Shown in pieces: positions 1 through 6,743 of a DNA stretch of 9,084 bases. The stretch comes from Actinomycetota bacterium (GTDB lineage: Bacteria > Actinomycetota > Thermoleophilia > Solirubrobacterales > Solirubrobacteraceae). Location: contig WLNG01000041.1 in assembly GCA_009699915.1 (NCBI GenBank), positions 1 to 9,084 of the forward strand, in the 5' to 3' direction. The translations under genes were made by a program, and so were the position numbers. The notes under the pieces are model-generated. The model was not told where the DNA came from and made no database searches. It was given only the letters and a program-made list of their open reading frames with translations. The stretch's first letter is position 1. Each line of letters opens with the position of its first letter.

Positions 1-609
1 ATCTACGGCGGCGGGCCGGTCGCGCAGATCAATGAGATCTACACCGGCCTCGAGGAGCGTGCGCTCTCGGCGTTGCACCGCGAGGGGTTCGCCGACGAGG
101 ACATCACGCTGCGCCGCGAAGCCGACGTGAAGTTCGTCGGCCAGTCGTTCGAGATCTCGTTGATCTGGCCCGACGGGAAGATCGGCGAGGGGGACCGCGA
201 GGCGCTGACCGCGCACTTCATCGAGGAGTACGAGCGCTCGTACGGCCCAGGGAGCGCCTGGGACGGCTTCCCGGTCGAGCTGCACACTGCGCGCGTCGTC
301 GCCTCCGGCAGCACGCCGAAGCCGCCGATGAACCGCGAGGATGCCCCGGCCGCACGACCTGCGGTTCCCGTCGGCACCCGCAAGGTGCGTCTCGGCGGCG
401 GAGCGATCGACGCTCCGACGTTCGACGGCCCCGCGCTCGTACCCGGCGATGTCGTCGAGGGGCCGGCGCTGATCGACGACGTCGATACGACGCTGCTCGT
501 TCCCTCCGAGATGCGGCTGGAGATCGACGCACTGCGCAACTACGTCTTCACCGGCATCGCCTCTGCGGGCGCCGGCTCAGCCACGAACTCGGCGGCCGGG
601 GCCGCCTGA
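1..609 (+). CDS. Hydantoinase/oxoprolinase subunit A (HyuA-type), C-terminal part only
   Basis: This is the 3' end of a gene that begins before the window; 202 codons of reading frame 1 are visible before the TGA at 607-609. Seen: a segment VKFVGQSFEISL (about visible residues 43-54) matching the 'RYxGQxxEL' region of HyuA/5-oxoprolinase A subunits. Near the end a GPALIDD-x-DTTLLVP stretch matches the family's conserved tail (GPAxIxE-x-xTTxxVP). From family knowledge, the A subunit has an ASKHA-type ATPase fold and handles ATP-dependent activation. Its partner is the B subunit encoded 26 bp downstream. In acetone and acetophenone carboxylases the homologous subunit phosphorylates the substrate. 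The missing N-terminal ATP-binding part prevents choosing between hydantoinase, oxoprolinase and carboxylase from this gene alone. The neighbour's fused gamma-like domain favours carboxylase. The last roughly 20 residues are low-complexity Ala/Gly/Ser. Confidence 0.9.
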   Translation: MYGGGPVAQINEIYTGLEERALSALHREGFADEDITLRREADVKFVGQSFEISLIWPDGKIGEGDREALTAHFIEEYERSYGPGSAWDGFPVELHTARVVASGSTPKPPMNREDAPAARPAVPVGTRKVRLGGGAIDAPTFDGPALVPGDVVEGPALIDDVDTTLLVPSEMRLEIDALRNYVFTGIASAGAGSATNSAAGAA

Positions 610-621
610 GTGAACGAGTCC

Positions 622-628
622 GAAGGAG
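622..628 (+). promoter_or_regulatory. Ribosome binding site fixing the GTG start of the B subunit
   Basis: GAAGGAG lies 7 nt before GTG 636, in the 26 bp gap after the A subunit stop. It supports the non-ATG start and translation within a shared transcript. Confidence 0.7.
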
Positions 629-635
629 CCATCAG

Positions 636-2822
636 GTGAGTACCGCGAGCGCATTCGACCCGATCCTCACGAAGGTCATCCACCGGCGGCTGGAAGCTGC
701 CTGCGAGGAGGCGGCGATCACGCTGAACCGCACCTCGGGTTCGCCGATCGTCACCGAGGCGAACGACTTCTCCACGTCGCTGCTCTCGACCGACGCCGAG
801 ATCATCGCTTTCACGAGCTACCTGCCGCCGCACTTCGTCTCCGGCGTCAACGCGGTGCGCGAGATCAACGCGACCCTCGATCTCTCCACGGTGCGTCCCG
901 GCGATCACTTCGCCGCCAACGATCCGTACACGACGCAGCCCCTCCACGGAGCAGACCCCAGCATCATCACGCCGGTCTTCGCCGGCGATGAACTGGTCGC
1001 GTGGGCCTACGCGTCGGTCCACGTGCTCGACATCGGCGGCCTGACGCCAGGCGGCTGGATCGCCGGCGCCTACGACCGCTACGGCGAGGGATTCCTGTTT
1101 CCGCTCACGCGGATCGTGCGGGATGGGGTCTGGGACGAGCAGTTCGTGAAGTTCTATCTCGCCAACGTGCGCATGCCGGAGTCGCTCAATGACCTGCGCT
1201 CGTGCGTGGCGGCGAACAACACGACCGTCGCGCGCCTTAAGGAGGTCTTCGAGCGTTACGGCGCGAAGACGGTGAAGGAGTACTGCGAGCACAGCATCAC
1301 GCTCAGCGAGCAGCACGCCCGTCGGCGCATCTCGGAGCTGCCCGACGGCACCTATACCGCGCACGACTGGGTCGAGTACGACGGGCACGGGGTGGAGACG
1401 CTCTCGCGGCTCAGCGTGAAGCTGATCATCCACGGCGACGAGATGGTCATCGACACCTCGGATTCCCCGCCCGAGGCGAACTCGTTCATCAACTCGACGC
1501 GCGCCGCCCTGCTCGGCTGGGTGCTCGGCGACTTCATCCGTACGTTGATGCCCGACCTGCCGATCAACGCGGGTGTGACGCGGCCGCTGAAGGTCGTGCG
1601 CTCCGCACCGGGCACGATGCTCAACCCGAGCATCAACGCTGCGACCTCCGGCGGTCACATGGAGTCCGGGACGAAGGTCCTGCGCGCATTCCACTGCGCG
1701 CTCCACAAGGCCGTCGGGCTCAGCTCCGACCCAGACGTGCGCTACCGCTCGGCGGGTCTTGGCGCGAACGTCGCCCCGCACAACGTCGTCTTCGGGGTCA
1801 GCGATGAAGGCGCGCCCGTCATGTGGGTCTCGTTCGACTCGCTGGGCACCGGCCTCGGCGCCCAGGCGAACACCGACGGCCGCGACTGCGGCTGTTACGA
1901 GGACCTGACCGGCGCCCGGATGCTCGACATCGAGCTCGAGGAGACCGCGCCGACGCTCCACTACTTCCGCCGGCTGCTGCCGAACTCCGGGGGTCATGGC
2001 TACCGCCGCGGCGGCATGGGGATCGACACCGCCTGGAGCCTGCTCGGGATGCAGGCCGCGCAGATCACGATGTTCTCGAATGTCACGCGCGTTCCCTCGT
2101 GTGCGCCGGGCGGCGGATACCCGGGCAGTGGGACCGGAAACCTCTTCTTCTCCGACGGCATCGAGGCCGGCTCGATCACCGATCTTGGGGCGCGCTTCAT
2201 CGCAGAGGACCTGACCGAGGGCAGCACGCCCCCGTCCTCGCACGCGACGAACCTGCCGCTGGGCGTCAAGGACATCGTGCGCACCTATGGGGCCGGAGGA
2301 TCAGGACTGGGCGATCCGCTCTTCCGCGAGTCCTGGCGCGTCGCGCTGGACCTCGACAACGCGATGATCACCGCGGACGTCGTCGACCAAGTCTACGGCG
2401 TCGTCATCGGTCCTGACGGCGAGGCCGATGAGGATGCGACCGTGGCGCGTCGGCGCGAGCTGCGCGCAGAGCGACTCGGCTCGCAGCCGCGCCGCGAGCC
2501 GGCGCCGATGGAGGAGTACCGCAGCCCGCTGCGGATCGAAGGCGCGGGCATCTGCTGCAACCACTGCGATGAGTCGCTGGCCTCCGATGACGGCAACTGG
2601 AAGACCGGTGCGAGCAGTCGCTCGTGGCCGCTCGCAGAGCGGGCAGCGTATCTCGGCGCCAAGGTCCGTCGGACGACGGTGCGCGACATTCGCACCTGGG
2701 AGCACTGCTGCCCGGCGTGCGGCTCCCTGCTGGAGGTCGAGTACCTGGAGGCGGAGGAGCAGCCCCCGCATGACATCCGGCTCGGAGTCGTCGAAATCCC
2801 CGACGCCATCGAGCCTTTCTAA
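636..2822 (+). CDS. HyuB-type subunit fused to an acetone carboxylase gamma-like zinc-ribbon domain
   Basis: A 728-residue protein. Residues about 5-600 form a complete hydantoinase B/oxoprolinase domain: NDPY (95-98), H104-x2-D107, H129-x2-D132-IGG, PGG (138-140), the GGGYPGSGTG turn and the GAGGSGLGDP tail. From memory, acetone carboxylase binds Mn through alpha His150, Asp153 and His175; H104, D107 and H129 have exactly that spacing. After a charged linker, residues about 638-728 hold C641-x2-C644, a D-x-NWK motif, a Trp, then C692-P-A-C695-G and LLEVE. This order (CxCG, DNWK, W, CPxCG, VE) is that of the acetone carboxylase gamma subunit (AcxC), normally a separate protein of about 170 residues; only its metal-binding core is present here. 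The start is GTG with a good RBS. Inference: with the A subunit it forms a cytoplasmic, ATP-dependent, biotin-independent carboxylase acting on a ketone-like substrate. A hydantoinase or oxoprolinase role is the alternative. Substrate unknown. Confidence 0.93.
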   Translation: MSTASAFDPILTKVIHRRLEAACEEAAITLNRTSGSPIVTEANDFSTSLLSTDAEIIAFTSYLPPHFVSGVNAVREINATLDLSTVRPGDHFAANDPYTTQPLHGADPSIITPVFAGDELVAWAYASVHVLDIGGLTPGGWIAGAYDRYGEGFLFPLTRIVRDGVWDEQFVKFYLANVRMPESLNDLRSCVAANNTTVARLKEVFERYGAKTVKEYCEHSITLSEQHARRRISELPDGTYTAHDWVEYDGHGVETLSRLSVKLIIHGDEMVIDTSDSPPEANSFINSTRAALLGWVLGDFIRTLMPDLPINAGVTRPLKVVRSAPGTMLNPSINAATSGGHMESGTKVLRAFHCALHKAVGLSSDPDVRYRSAGLGANVAPHNVVFGVSDEGAPVMWVSFDSLGTGLGAQANTDGRDCGCYEDLTGARMLDIELEETAPTLHYFRRLLPNSGGHGYRRGGMGIDTAWSLLGMQAAQITMFSNVTRVPSCAPGGGYPGSGTGNLFFSDGIEAGSITDLGARFIAEDLTEGSTPPSSHATNLPLGVKDIVRTYGAGGSGLGDPLFRESWRVALDLDNAMITADVVDQVYGVVIGPDGEADEDATVARRRELRAERLGSQPRREPAPMEEYRSPLRIEGAGICCNHCDESLASDDGNWKTGASSRSWPLAERAAYLGAKVRRTTVRDIRTWEHCCPACGSLLEVEYLEAEEQPPHDIRLGVVEIPDAIEPF

Positions 2823-2849
2823 GCGACCGGGACGAGGAAGGAACCGACC

Positions 2850-3668
2850 ATGCACCATGACGCCCTGAAGGTCCGCGAGCTCTGGAGTGCGGGCCGCGTC
2901 TCGCACGGCCCGTTCGTGCAGATGAACGCGCCCGGCGAGGTGGAGATCTTCGCCCACGCAGGTCACACGCATGTCGTGATTGACCTCGAGCACGGCGCGA
3001 TCAACCTCGAGACGGCGGAGAACATGATGCGCGCCGCGCATGCGACCGGGATCGTCCCGTTCGCGCGGGTGCTCGCCAATCAGCCTGAGCTGATCACCCA
3101 GGCGCTGAACATCGGTGCAGCAGGCATCCTGGTCCCGCACGTAGACAGCGCTGAGGAGGCGCGTGCCGCCGTCTCGGCGATGCGCTTCGGGCCGGAGGGC
3201 ACCCGCGGCGTCTGCCCGTTCGTGCGCTCGGCCTCCTATGCCGCGGACAACGGACCCGCGTACTACAGCGGAGCGAACTCCGCGGTGATCGCGGGCGTGC
3301 TCCTAGAGGGCCGCGAGGCCTACGACGAGCTCGATGACTTCCTGGCGATCGACGACCTCGACCTGCTGCTCGTCGCGCCGTATGACCTCTCGCAGTCGCT
3401 CGGTGTCACCGGCGACGTGTACCACGAGAAGGTCGTCGCGATGGTGCGGATGGTCTGCGACCGTGCGGGCGAGGCCGGCAAGAACGTTGGCATCTTCGCC
3501 GAGGACGCTGAGCGGGCCGCTGACTGGGTCGTCCACGGCGCGCGCTTCGTCTGCACCGACGTTGATTCACAGATCCTGCTGCGCGCCGCGCGCGAACAGG
3601 TAGACGGGTTCGCCCGTGCCCTCGCCGCCCGGACCGATCGAACCACCGATGAGGAGAAAGCATGCTGA
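2850..3668 (+). CDS. HpcH/HpaI-family class II aldolase, first of two tandem copies
   Basis: A 272-residue TIM-barrel aldolase of the HpcH/HpaI (2,4-dihydroxyhept-2-ene-1,7-dioate aldolase/citrate lyase) family, about the usual length. It shows DLEHG with H48, R73 after the third strand, GAAGILVPHV (89-98), G-x2-GVCPFVR, LLEGREA with E153, and APYDLS with D179. By alignment to E. coli HpaI these are the catalytic His/Arg pair (H45, R70) and the divalent-metal ligands (E149, D175), so the enzyme should be active. The family cleaves or forms 4-hydroxy-2-oxo acids, giving pyruvate (or a related oxo acid) and an aldehyde. An AAGGA RBS lies 7 nt before the ATG. It follows the B subunit by 27 bp and overlaps the next aldolase by 7 bp, so it belongs to the operon. 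The exact substrate cannot be read from sequence. Confidence 0.92.
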   Translation: MHHDALKVRELWSAGRVSHGPFVQMNAPGEVEIFAHAGHTHVVIDLEHGAINLETAENMMRAAHATGIVPFARVLANQPELITQALNIGAAGILVPHVDSAEEARAAVSAMRFGPEGTRGVCPFVRSASYAADNGPAYYSGANSAVIAGVLLEGREAYDELDDFLAIDDLDLLLVAPYDLSQSLGVTGDVYHEKVVAMVRMVCDRAGEAGKNVGIFAEDAERAADWVVHGARFVCTDVDSQILLRAAREQVDGFARALAARTDRTTDEEKAC

Positions 3669-4468
3669 AGCCGGGAATGAAGGACATTTGGGCGGAGATG
3701 GAGGCCGGCCAGCCGATCGTTGGGTCGTTCGTCGTCTCGGCGAGCCCCGCGGCCGTCGAGATCGTCGGACACGCCGGATGGGACTTCGTGATCGTGGACT
3801 GCGAGCACGCGGCAATGTCCCCTTATGGGACCGAGCTCGAGGCCTGCGTGCGCGCTGCCTTCGCAGCCGATGTCACGCCGCTCGTGCGTACGACGGGCAA
3901 GGACGGGGCACAGGTGCTGAAGGCCGCGAACTTCGGTGCGGCGGGCGTGATGGTGCCGCACGTCAACACCGCGGAAGAGGTGGCACGCCTGCTCTCGTAC
4001 TGCAAGCTCCCGCCGTACGGGAACCGCAGCTCGGCCCCGCCGGTACGCGCCGCCAACTATGGCTGGACGCCGTTCGCGGAACTGGTCGAACACACGGCCA
4101 ACTCGGTCCATCTGATTCCGATCTTCGAGGAGCCGGAGGCGTTCGAGAACCTTGACGAGATCCTCGACGTGCCGGGCCTGAAGGTCGTCTGTCACGGTCC
4201 GTACGACCTCGCTGCGCGTCTGGGCGGCATCGGCGATCCGGAGGCCGAGCGGCTCGTCGACGAGCTGCTCGATGAGCTCGTCGCCAAGTCGCGCGAGCGC
4301 GGCCTGCTGGTCATGAATCTCGCGTGGGGACCCGAGTCGCTGCGACATCAGATCGAAAAGGGTTGCACCGGCATCGTCTACTCGACCGATGTGACGATTC
4401 TCAACGCGGCGATGCGCGAGCACCGTGCGGCTGTGCTCGGCGAGCTCGCCGCGTTCGCGGCCCGCTAG
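3662..4468 (+). CDS. HpcH/HpaI-family class II aldolase, second tandem copy
   Basis: A 268-residue paralogue of the preceding gene. Its ATG overlaps the upstream stop (ATGCTGA, 7 bp), with AGGAG 5 nt before the start, so the two are probably translationally coupled. Seen: DCEHAA with H49, R76, GAAGVMVPHVNTAEE (92-106), PPYGNRS, IFEEPEAFENL with E156, and HGPYDLA with D182. These are the same four catalytic and metal-site positions as HpaI, so it is not a decayed copy. The two differ clearly in the region after the shared VPHV motif: this copy has NRSSAPPVRAANYG where the first has TRGVCPFVRSASYA. Inference: either different substrates or a mixed oligomer (HpaI-type enzymes are typically hexamers). 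It is the last gene of the operon; a strong hairpin follows 42 bp after the stop. The cellular role is tied to whatever the A/B enzyme produces. Confidence 0.92.
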   Translation: MLKPGMKDIWAEMEAGQPIVGSFVVSASPAAVEIVGHAGWDFVIVDCEHAAMSPYGTELEACVRAAFAADVTPLVRTTGKDGAQVLKAANFGAAGVMVPHVNTAEEVARLLSYCKLPPYGNRSSAPPVRAANYGWTPFAELVEHTANSVHLIPIFEEPEAFENLDEILDVPGLKVVCHGPYDLAARLGGIGDPEAERLVDELLDELVAKSRERGLLVMNLAWGPESLRHQIEKGCTGIVYSTDVTILNAAMREHRAAVLGELAAFAAR

Positions 4469-4510
4469 CGGAACCGACATTGCGCCGGACCCTGGTCCCG
4501 TAGGAGACTG

Positions 4511-4542
4511 CCTTCCATCGCCCCGCCGGGGCGGTGGGAAGG
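4511..4542 (+). terminator. Strong GC-rich hairpin after the operon, terminator-like
   Basis: Arms 4511-4524 and 4528-4542 pair over 14 bp (CCTTCC with GGAAGG outside, CGCCCC with GGGGCG inside), with one bulged G and a 3-nt GCC loop. No T-run follows, as is common for actinobacterial terminators. It lies 42 bp after the aldolase stop and only 7 nt before the RBS of the regulator gene. It could end the operon transcript or, if read through, reduce or tune regulator expression. Confidence 0.55.
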
Positions 4543-4549
4543 CCGCTCC

Positions 4550-4553
4550 AGGA
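4550..4553 (+). promoter_or_regulatory. Ribosome binding site deciding the regulator start at ATG 4561
   Basis: AGGA lies 7 nt before ATG 4561. The alternative in-frame GTG at 4534 sits inside the 3' arm of the hairpin and has no purine-rich site before it, so 4561 is preferred. Confidence 0.6.
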
Positions 4554-4560
4554 AAATCAA

Positions 4561-5694
4561 ATGGGCATCGTCCGTGCCGTGAACACCCGACTTGAGTCGG
4601 GGCCCTGCGAGGCGTCGCTCAACGAGGTGCTGCGCTTGATGTGCGACGAGCTCTCCGTCGATCGGATCTCGCTCCACGCAATCAATGAGGCGCAGGGCAC
4701 ATTCCGCGTCGTGGCTGCGGCCGGGCGCCCGGTCCTCGCGGTCGACACGGAGCTGCCGATCTCGATCTCGACGCAGATCACGATGGCGCTCGACGGGCAG
4801 GTCTTCCGCCGCTCGAACTTCGACGACGAGTCGTTCGGCACGGCGCTCGAGTCCTTTGTACGCGCTCTTGGCTTCAAGACCGGCGTCTCCGTTCCGCTCT
4901 TCCTCGGCAGCCGACCCGTCGGCGCGATCACCGCGTCCTGCGTGGACGCGAACGTCGCTTGCGATCCGATCCTCGAGGCCTTCGAGGGTGTAGCGGCGAA
5001 CCTCGCGCTCGCGCTCCACGCCCGGGAGACCGCGGGCGCCACGTGGGCTGTCGTCTGCCACGACGACCCCGTCACCGCTGAGGGGATCGCTCGGATCGCC
5101 GAGCATGTCCTCGACGTCTCGGTCCGGGTCTGCGGGACTTACGAGGCGCTCGTCGCTGCCGACGGACGACGCGCTCCCGCAGGGGAGCTCCTGATCTGTG
5201 ACATGGCGTTCGACGGCCGGCGGCTCGATGAGTTCCTGCCGGAGGCCCACGCGGCGGGTATCTCTGGGCCGGTTCTGATCGTCGCCTCGAACCCGTCGAA
5301 GGCGGCGCTCTCGCTCGCCGTGCGCGTCGGTGTACTCGGCTTCGTCGCGCGCTCCGCTGGCCCGCAGGAGATCGAGCACGCGATCCTCGCTGTCCACTCC
5401 GGACGCGTCCACGGGCTTGATCGCGCCGTCGCGGGCCTCGAGGCCGCGCCCGACGTCGCGCTCACCCCGCAGGAGGCACGCGTGCTGGTGCTGCTCGAGC
5501 GCGGATTGCGCTTCAAGCAGATTGCGATCGAGATGTCGATCTCCGAGTCGACGGCGAAGGGCTACGCCCGTAATCTCTTTGCCAAGCTGGGGGCGACCTC
5601 GCGCAGCGAGGCGGTCTACTTCGCGCGGCGCTGCGGCCTGCTCGACCTGCTCGCGCCCGGCGGCGCGGGCGACGAGGTCACGGTCGCAGGCTGA
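4561..5694 (+). CDS. GAF / receiver-like / LuxR-type HTH transcriptional regulator
   Basis: A 377-residue cytoplasmic regulator with three parts. Residues about 10-158 form a GAF domain (SVDRISLHAI, VSVPLFLGSRPVGAITA, then the closing helix), which usually binds a small ligand or serves as a dimer surface. Residues about 163-280 resemble a response-regulator receiver: acidic pair D168/D169, D214 in LLICDMAF as the possible phosphoacceptor, and S243 at the Thr/Ser switch position. R264 stands where the near-invariant Lys is expected. Residues 301-365 are a LuxR/NarL-type helix-turn-helix (LTPQEARVL, KQIAIEMSISESTAKGY, FAKLGATSRSEAV). A receiver in the middle instead of the N-terminus, without the Lys, suggests that ligand binding by GAF rather than phosphorylation controls it; this is inference. 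No kinase gene is adjacent. It lies 92 bp downstream of the aldolase operon on the same strand and converges with the oxidoreductase gene, so either is a plausible target. Confidence 0.9.
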   Translation: MGIVRAVNTRLESGPCEASLNEVLRLMCDELSVDRISLHAINEAQGTFRVVAAAGRPVLAVDTELPISISTQITMALDGQVFRRSNFDDESFGTALESFVRALGFKTGVSVPLFLGSRPVGAITASCVDANVACDPILEAFEGVAANLALALHARETAGATWAVVCHDDPVTAEGIARIAEHVLDVSVRVCGTYEALVAADGRRAPAGELLICDMAFDGRRLDEFLPEAHAAGISGPVLIVASNPSKAALSLAVRVGVLGFVARSAGPQEIEHAILAVHSGRVHGLDRAVAGLEAAPDVALTPQEARVLVLLERGLRFKQIAIEMSISESTAKGYARNLFAKLGATSRSEAVYFARRCGLLDLLAPGGAGDEVTVAG

Positions 5695-5715
5695 GGCGGC
5701 GCCCCCGCGCTCAGC
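5690..5715. terminator. Convergent-gene hairpin overlapping both stop codons
   Basis: GCTGAG (5690-5695) pairs with CTCAGC (5710-5715), and inside it GCGG (5696-5699) pairs with CCGC (5705-5708). This gives about 10 bp with one bulge and a 5-nt loop. The stem contains the TGA of the regulator (5692-5694) and, on the other strand, the stop of the oxidoreductase (5711-5713). It could terminate both transcripts. There is no T-run. Confidence 0.45.
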
Positions 5716-6712
5716 TGCGCGGCGTCAGGTAGCCGAGCTTCTGCAGTCGGGCGCCGAGATCCCGCACGAACTGCTCCTGCAGGCCCTCAGCCTGCCCCAG
5801 GATGAACATGATCCCGGTCCAGCCCTCGGCGTCGAGCTCGTCGATCGTGCGCTTGAAGCGCTCCTCGTCGCCCCAGATGCAGAGCGTGTCGAGCAGGTAG
5901 TTCGTCAGGCGCTCGCTGATCAGGCCGGTGTTCTTCGGCCGCGTGTTGTCGGCATGGAAGCCGTAGTCGTAGACGCGCCGCATCTCCAGGACGTCCTCCT
6001 GGATCTCCGGCGGGACACCGCGCTCGGAGAGGTCGGCGCGCATCGCGCGGTTGGCCATCGCGACGACCATCGCGCCGAGGTCGTCGCGCACGTCGTCGTG
6101 GTTCTCCCTCAGCGAGACCGTCGGGGCGATCCACGCCTCGCGGCCCTCGGTGATCTTCGCGGCCTCAAGCCGGCGCTTGCGGACCTCCGGCTCGAGCGTG
6201 CCGCCGTAGAGGAGCCCGTCTCCGTGCGTCGCGGCAAGCGCTGCCGCCTTCGGGCCGTCGGCCGAGATCAGGATCGGGCAGCTGCGTCGCTTGATTCCAG
6301 ACTTCGGGATCTCGGAGTCGAGGAACTTCCCGCCCTCGCCGGCCCAGTACCCCTCGATCGCCTCGATCGCCTGCGCGAGCTCGGAGACCTTGGAGGGCTT
6401 CAGTCCCAGGCCGCGTGCGGCGCTGTTCCCGGTGGCGATCGTGCCGATCAGGCGGCCATCGGTGAACTCCTGCATCGTCGCCCAGAGGTTGGCGATGATC
6501 ACCGGGTGGCGGATCACGACATGGCTGACCATCGGCCCGATCTTCACGCTGGGTGCCGCCTGGGCGATCGCCATCTGCGTGATGTAGGACTCCTGGTAGA
6601 CCGTCGGCGAGTCCGAATTGCTGATCCACTCGAAACCGGCGGCCTCGCCGGCGGCAGCGACGGCCTTGGTCTCCTCGAGCGAACGAGGGAGCAGCATGAT
6701 CCCGAATTTCAT
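5711..6712 (-). CDS. Luciferase-like (LLM class) flavin/F420-dependent oxidoreductase
   Basis: A 333-residue TIM-barrel protein of the bacterial luciferase-like superfamily. Seen: the start MKFGIMLLPR as first beta strand, GFEWISNSDSP, the KIGPMVSHVVIRHPVIIAN segment typical of strand 3/4, DGR (85-87), then TIATGNSAARGLGLKP around 91-106, and ILISADGPKAAALAATHGDGLLYGG. The GNSA site corresponds to the GTGDSA loop of F420-dependent members related to methylenetetrahydromethanopterin reductase, so F420 is a reasonable cofactor guess; FMN is the alternative. Length is normal. The ATG at 6712 is preferred to an in-frame ATG at 6754: it has GAGGG (6720-6724) 7 nt upstream and begins with the conserved first strand, while the upstream ATG falls in an inverted repeat. 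Substrate unknown. Its proximity to the regulator and ketone/aldolase operon suggests the same catabolic programme, but it has its own promoter region. Confidence 0.92.
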   Translation of the reverse strand: MKFGIMLLPRSLEETKAVAAAGEAAGFEWISNSDSPTVYQESYITQMAIAQAAPSVKIGPMVSHVVIRHPVIIANLWATMQEFTDGRLIGTIATGNSAARGLGLKPSKVSELAQAIEAIEGYWAGEGGKFLDSEIPKSGIKRRSCPILISADGPKAAALAATHGDGLLYGGTLEPEVRKRRLEAAKITEGREAWIAPTVSLRENHDDVRDDLGAMVVAMANRAMRADLSERGVPPEIQEDVLEMRRVYDYGFHADNTRPKNTGLISERLTNYLLDTLCIWGDEERFKRTIDELDAEGWTGIMFILGQAEGLQEQFVRDLGARLQKLGYLTPRS

Positions 6713-6743
6713 GGGATGACCCTCGCAGCGGCCGCGGTCGGCT

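Noticed and set aside
540..2243. Long open frame on the - strand (567 codons) opposite the B subunit gene
   Set aside because: It is antisense to a gene with clear family motifs over its whole length. Its Arg/Val/Asp/Ala-rich translation has no recognisable domain, as expected of shadow frames at this GC content.
3320..4480. Long - strand open frame (386 codons) opposite the two aldolases
   Set aside because: Shadow of the aldolase genes; it crosses both genes and their overlap, with no recognisable domain and no ribosome binding site.
4465..5412. Long - strand open frame (315 codons) opposite the GAF-LuxR regulator
   Set aside because: Opposite a recognisable GAF and receiver; its composition is typical of antisense of a high-GC coding frame.
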